NCBI GenBank assembly: GCA_964017185.1
Contig: OZ024882.1
Coordinates: 36,876,488 to 36,940,487, forward strand
Source: Rugalucina vietnamica
Taxonomy: Eukaryota > Mollusca > Bivalvia > Lucinida > Lucinidae
Direction of reading: 5' to 3'
Length of the DNA stretch: 64,000 nt
In this document: one piece after another, positions 58,422 through 64,000 of the stretch
Numbering within the stretch: the stretch's first letter is position 1
How the letters are laid out: every line of letters starts with the position of its first letter
Translations under genes and position numbers: made by a program
The notes under the pieces: model-generated
The model's database searches: none
Told to the model about the DNA's origin: nothing
Seen by the model: only the letters and a program-made list of their open reading frames with translations

Positions 58422-59989
58422 TTTGTCTATGTATTTCAACAAATTATGTAACAAAATTGATACTGATTGCTAACTGTACTCCGTATCACTGTAACGATAA
58501 TTCAGTATCCGAAATAGTCCCGTGGTCAAGTTTATACTGTGTGTTCACTCTTTGCTGACCCGTGTGCGAAATGTTGTCTTGTCTTATGTTTGTTTGTTTA
58601 ATTTGTGTCCAGTTTATCAGTTTTGGCTGGTTAAATTGCTCGTCCTTAAGTCGTCCAATAGATAGATGCAAGTACGCAAAGAGACAACTTGTTTGACCCT
58701 TAACCAGCTGATTAACCGCTACTTTTGTCGATTTCTTGCAAGATAACACCTAAATTTTCTGGTCAAGTTAATAGTTAAACAAATAGCCAAACTATGCGAA
58801 AAACTGCAACAGATCGAAATAACCTGTAATGTTAAGTAAAATCGACAATATCCTCAAAATTAGTCTTATATCCTAAGGCTTTTTACACATAGAAATGTCC
58901 GGTCACTATAATTTAAAACAATTTGACAGAAAAAAGAATTAGAATGACACTTCAAGGAAGTAAACCTAGTACAGTACAATATCCATACGTTTTTTGTATC
59001 TTCTTCAAGTAGGCTCCCTTTTTCTGAGAATGTTGTCCAAAAGAGAGTTCTGAATGATTGTCACAATTTTAGATCTTTTTGTTTGTTATTTCTTATGAAG
59101 TTCTGCAACGGATGCCTCCTCGCGTTCACTGCTGCTGTCGCGAAAATCCCTCCTGAAGTGTCGCACCGTCTGTAGCTGTCACCTGTTTATCCAGCACTAC
59201 CACTGCTGCCCAAACCGGTTGCGCAAGATGAATGACTGCATCAACTCGTTATAATATACTGTCATATTACACTCAAAGTACTTAATACTGCGCCTCAACT
59301 TTTTCATATCATGTCTGACAACTGAGAACGCAAGTGTAAATTAGTTGTGTCCCGGGAAAATTTGAGCTCAGTCTTTCCGACTAGGTAACGATGATCCTAG
59401 ACCATACAACTTCAACTAGCCATGACTACACGGTAACGAAAATGTTATTTCTCCATCCAATAAATAATTAATACAGTGCTTAGACCCCTTAAACGCATGA
59501 ATCATATGTTCTTTTCAGATCCTACAGCTGGCGTTCTTTCATGCCGTAGCTCTAATTATGCTGTGACTTTCTGCAGTTCTTTTTAATTCATGTCTATTTT
59601 ATTCGCTATTTCCTTCTTTGACCTAGTAAAATCCTTGCTCGAGGCGTTTGTCTGTTGCCGGTGGCTAAATTTTAATATCGTTATGTGGTTCGTCAAAATG
59701 ACAGTACGGTTCATTATCAGATTAGATGTTTATCAATTACAAACAGCTCTCGTATACAACAAAGTGCTTTTGAGATGGACTGTATGTCTGTCAGACGGTA
59801 AGAATGATGCTTCACCTTTACTCAGAATGATAATTGTTTCAAATAAACTGATTATAGAAACTAATATTATCAGAACATAAACTTATGAAAAATTCGCACG
59901 AAGTGCATGCGCGTCATGTTAAAGCCTTTCCAGATAGTTCAACGTCGTTCGACCAAGGCAAACATCCTGATATATATCCTGGATACTAA
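58422..59989. other. Upstream flank of exon 1a; presumed promoter region, no motif assigned
   Basis: AT-rich. An overlapping minus-strand frame at 58486-58749 has no recognisable domain. No TATA box was identified with confidence. Confidence 0.3.
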
Positions 59990-61660
59990 CTCTTGCGTGT
60001 TTTGCTTAAGACTTCACCTCTTCAAGTGATGACAATGCTATCGACAGCTTCAAAGTTTTCTATTCAGCACATTGTTATAAATGGTGAATTACCAACCGTC
60101 TTGGAAACAAGAAAAACAGTTCATCAGTTGTCATCTGACAAAGCTCTAGGTACAGATACAGATCTTGCTAAGGTGGATACGGCTGGGTGTTAATGATCTA
60201 GAAACTGACAAGCTTATTGCATTGTACATGGATATGGAGGGGGAAAGCTATCCCATTAGAATTTAAGAAAACATCCATAATCCAGCTATGCATGGAAGTC
60301 CACAAGTACATGTAGGTGACACCCGCAGAGGCAGCTCTCCATTATCAGTTTCTGGAAGGAAACAAACAAAAATCACGTTGTATCGCATAAACTGATAAAT
60401 GTTTATCATAATCATACATGTACGATACTTGTTGCAGAAAATTATCATGAATTAATTAAAGACATAGCGATAAAAGACATGTCCTTCACAAAAGAGAAAC
60501 CCCATGGATATACGTATATTATATAGCATAAAATAATTTTTAAGATATCTGCACAGTCCTAAAACTTTCCGGACAACCCTCGTAATGTAGACCAATACAT
60601 ATCGTTTGACGACACCATCAACGCTTTTGACACAATCAGTCTTGGCGGGCTCTCCTCTGCAAAATTATAGCCAGGGTTGATCATAGAAATGCTGCGTGTT
60701 GATATGCAAGCTCGTGTTCAGAATAATGAAATTTTCTCTGAACCTTTTCCGAACACAGGTCTGTGTTACTAGTATGACACATACGCAATTCAGCATGTAT
60801 TTTCTGGCTCATTGCGGGTGCTTTTCAATGCCCTGATACTGGGTATTTTAATCAGGTACCGCCGCTTTGATGGCAAGTTATTAAACCTAAGGAGGTTGCA
60901 AGCCAAATATAAGGTGCAGACAGATGTGCTACATGGGCTCGTCAATGCATATGGTTTGGTAAAGAATGCCATCCTTGAGGCAAACAAGGCAAGTGCAAGT
61001 GGGCAAAATTTCACAAACGCGATAGCAATGGCCGTACAATAAGCACACGGAATACAGAAGGTGTACTCCAACCGGCACCTGGAAACCCGTTCGATGAACC
61101 AACTATCACCGTGAATGACTAAAACTAAAAGTTGTTAATACATCCACCTACCTGGAAGGACAGTCTAGTGTCATTACCAGGATTGCAAAAGCCAGTGTTG
61201 ATTTTGGAAGACAACGTGCCTGGGAGCGAAATGGAATCAAGCTTGACACCAATGTGAAAGTCTACTAGGCGGTGTTGTGCATGAGAGACCCGATCAGTAT
61301 ACAGAGGAAACACTATAAATACCTACGTAACTGTATTGAATTATCAACAAAGTATTGGGATTTTACGTGTAAAATGAGCGCGGACAGTCTGGCAAAGCCA
61401 AGATCAACGAGCTTACACCAAACTATTCAACACTGTTAAGCTCTGATTGTTCTACAGCCATCAAATATTAAAAAACATTCGATTCGACAGAATGCAGTTA
61501 GGAACGAATAGATTGACGTCCTACACAACCATATCTTGCCTGTTCTTGCAGTATGCCTAAGAGAAAACATCGGATTCCTCTAACCGTACCAACGAGTGCA
61601 GTCGCTTTGGCACCAAGGCGCTATTCATTACTACAGGCGAGCCAGAATCGCCACCGAAAT
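59990..61660 (+). pseudogene. Decayed non-LTR (LINE) reverse transcriptase
   Basis: Shifted frames preserve recognisable LINE RT segments. They include LPTVLETRKTVHQLSSDKAL with KAIPLEFKK-like continuation, FDDTINAFDTIS (around 60606), MQARVQNNEIFSEPFPNT (60700-60760) and IRYRRFDGKLLNLRRLQAKY then KVQTDVLHGL (60855-60950). The catalytic FADD segment is altered (VNAYGLVKNA). Many stops and frameshifts make it a dead copy. The order and words resemble the RT family common in invertebrate and fish genomes; clade not assigned. Confidence 0.75.
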
Positions 61661-62914
61661 CATCGACAGTGTGTGAACATGTAGACACGTGCAGAGGTGG
61701 TAATTGGAGTGGATACATAACATTTGATCATAAAAATGATCGATGCCTTTTTATTTGAAGACACTAACATTTAAATGGTAAGGTTACAACAAGGAAGTGA
61801 ATTGTGCAGGCCATCTAATCATTTTGACGATGCATGTCAATCAGTTTTATTGTCAGTGAAGATTGGTTCACGTACGCAACTTTATCAAGCCGTAAATATC
61901 TTGGCTCTGCTGGGATATTAAATCATTCAGGTAGGTTTTGTGGTCGTCGTGTTTCTAAGCTGGCGATTCTTGATAGCGTTTTCCCTACTGCATATCCCTG
62001 CCTTCTTCAAGGCATGTTTGTCTTGTCACTTAAATTTAGCAGCTTTCATAAACAACTTGAGTGAAGGCGTGTGATTTTAATATACTGTCTAGGTCTAATA
62101 TCATCAGGGGTATCAGTACCACAGCCTTCGTAGACTTTCAGTCTGGTTTCCATTTCGCTAAATGTAGTTCTAGCTGTGGGCTAATCATCACACAGCTCAA
62201 GAGAGACTTGTTTCTCAGGAAGCGACAAATAAATGAACAACTTCTACGTTTTGTTTTGTCCATTCACATTGTCGGTTGGTTCTGGAGAGAAAGAATACTA
62301 CCAAACATTGTCGGTCGGTTCTGGAGAGAAAGGTCACTACGAATCATCACTAAAACTCTGAACATAGTATGATGTTGGAAGAAAGTACATAGCTTACAAA
62401 CTGAAGAGAGCGGCAAGCAGGTCGATGACTATTACAAACAGGTTTTAGTCAGTTGTCGGAACCTGTCTTAGTAAAGATGAAATCCTATGATAATAAAGAT
62501 GACGATAAATTGTACTTTAATTGCACAGTTACCTGTCCTCTGAGGTGTTATCAGATTCACATGGATCAAATGATCGCAGCAACAAGGGTAAGAAAGAGGC
62601 CTGAAATTTTGATGATTAAATATAGACATTATTGCTTCAGATATAGATATGCACTATCCTGGAGATAGGAACACGACTATGTTAACTCTAGACTGTACAG
62701 TTGGAAGGATATAGTTTCATTTGATGGGGCACGCTGGCCTACTGGCCTACATAACCATAGAAATAGAAACAACTTTTTTGAATATTTAACTGCAGTATAA
62801 CACCAATTAAAAGTGTGAGATGCATCATTAGTATTCAAAACGTCAACAAAACTTTATATGATGGAAAGCAATAAATCAAAATTACCATGCTCAAGTCATG
62901 AATGGAAGTATAAT
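61661..62914. other. Nothing recognised; small tandem repeat inside
   Basis: A 36-bp near-duplicate (ATTGTCGGTTGGTTCTGGAG / ATTGTCGGTCGGTTCTGGAG) lies at about 62269-62330. Otherwise no supported feature. Confidence 0.4.
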
Positions 62915-63149
62915 TGAGCCGCCTCATGGGAAAACCAACAATCTGCCTAGGCGAAAACAAAGGCGCAGATCAGCTTCGCGGTAACCGCGAAGCTGATCAG
63001 CGCCTTTGTTTTCGCTACTCGGATAGTACAATTCCTCCTCTACTTAACTCCAAAATTTCAAGCTTCTAGCTCTTTTCTGTGACTGTACAGGCTGGTTTGT
63101 GTCGGACCTGTTCGGAAACAACATTGTTGGTTTTTCCACGAGGTGGCCC
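62915..63149 (+). mobile_element. Nested-hairpin MITE, copy 8
   Basis: The ends are GAGCCGCCTC and GAGGTGGCCC with AATT on both flanks. It has the longest perfect inner palindrome (GATCAGCTTCGCGGTAACCG and its complement), with GGCGAAAACAAAGGCG on the outside. Confidence 0.88.
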
Positions 63150-63234
63150 AATTATAAAGTAAAAGGAACACATTGTTACAATTCCGAGGAAATAACACAG
63201 GTACACGAACATCCCATGACTGACATAAAGAGAG

Positions 63235-63295
63235 TTCACGGTAAGCCGAGTAAGCAGCTATTTCCATAGAGGTGACCATTCAGTTATCTGAATTT
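63235..63295. repeat. Fragment of the Naiad-linked repeat
   Basis: 'cggtaagccgagtaagcagc' and 'tatttccatagaggtgacca' match the complement of 14040-14100. Confidence 0.45.
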
Positions 63296-63720
63296 ACTAT
63301 ATGTATGGTATTAATACGCACAAAAAGGGCCTTCTTGGAACGGTCAGTTATAAAATTACTGTAGTATTGATTTTCGTCATATGAAGGCAAGCGTCGCCAG
63401 AATGATCACGTGGAGGAAAAACGGCAGAAAATAATTGTTCTATTTTTCTTGAAAGAGCTCTAGTTGTAGCGTCTATGCTAAATCCAGTAGTAAGTATTAA
63501 AATGTCTGTCAAATTTGAAATGTAAATTAAGAAATTATGCACGGATATATTATACGTGTTACTGATAAATAAGATACATCCGACATTGATTTATGTAACA
63601 GTAGTTTGTGACTTATTTTGCGAAAACCTGTCTTTTGAGAAATGATATGAGAAATTTAAAGATCCGGTGGAGTTAAAGTTGACGAATTAAATGTCGAATG
63701 CACTGTAGAAACTGGATTTA

Positions 63721-63752
63721 GGTAAGCTTTTACAGGAACAAAGGTCCTTTGG
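63721..63752 (+). mobile_element. Helitron-like 3' end fragment
   Basis: GGTAAGCTTTTACAGGAACA, a hairpin-like core, then GGTCCTTTGG before TTT. It is a diverged version of the 3' ends at 3281 and 50671. Confidence 0.45.
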
Positions 63753-64000
63753 TTTAAAGGTAAGCGCGGTCACGTGTCCATCAACACCTAAAACAGCGTT
63801 GTATGGAACAATCTGATAATTATGCTTCTTTATTAAAGACACATTAGACATTTGCATGAAGCAATGTACATGTATCATGAAATCAGTAAAACCTGTTTTC
63901 GTGCGGGCGGATGAGACCCGTGAACTCATCTAGGAGTTCACTAGAGATCTTTATACAAAACCTAGGCTCAATAGTCTTGGCTGACTAGAATATACCTGGT

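Overview
The window looks like AT-rich animal nuclear DNA from a marine bivalve mollusc, probably a clam. Coding exons are sparse, introns are long, GT/AG splice sites are visible, and mobile elements are dense. They include Penelope-like (Naiad-type) retroelements, tRNA-derived SINEs, hairpin-rich MITEs, Helitron-like repeats and DNA transposons with terminal inverted repeats (TIRs). The clam assignment is inference from the element repertoire. There is no sign of prokaryotic gene organisation.

The main host gene is split over about 40 kb of the minus strand and cannot be seen as one long reading frame. Two alternative first exons (57913-58421 and 42387-42718) both end two bases into a codon. 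Three shared exons follow (30002-30146, 25806-25976, 18348-18512). Either first exon joined to the shared exons gives an uninterrupted frame (329 or 270 residues). The shared part is a three-CxxC zinc-finger protein of the receptor-transporting-protein (RTP) type. Nearly everything between 18.5 and 58 kb is its intronic sequence, colonised by repeats.

Region by region. 1-1.9 kb: an intronless two-frame minus-strand gene of an uncharacterised multicopy invertebrate family. 3.1-3.3 kb: the 3' end of a Helitron-like repeat. 4.0-5.9 kb: a large plus-strand exon for a coiled-coil protein with a central hydrophobic segment. 6-9.4 kb: intergenic sequence with microsatellites and CRE-like motifs. 9.4-12.2 kb: a Naiad-type Penelope-like element with an N-terminal GIY-YIG nuclease, a 3'-truncated reverse transcriptase and four in-frame TGA codons. 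14-18 kb: MITEs and foldback repeats. 18.6-21.5 kb: a DNA transposon with 28-bp perfect TIRs. 21.6-25.4 and 31.2-34.7 kb: two insertions of one 3.5-3.7 kb TIR element. 26.5-28.0 kb: a nested inverted array. 30.6-31.1 kb: two tRNA-like SINE copies. 34.7-42 kb: mostly unique intron. 45 kb: a SINE with a perfect 12-bp target-site duplication. 47-51 kb: minisatellite, microsatellite and a Helitron-like element with four 455-bp internal repeats. 53.5-54.2 kb: a foldback element. 60-61.7 kb: a decayed LINE. Eight copies of one nested-hairpin MITE are scattered from 14.5 to 63.1 kb.

The most interesting points are the RTP-like gene with its two interchangeable N-termini, and the Naiad copy in which every in-frame stop before the truncation is TGA. 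Two of those TGAs sit where I expect zinc-binding cysteines, which fits the reported selenoprotein-encoding Naiads of clams.
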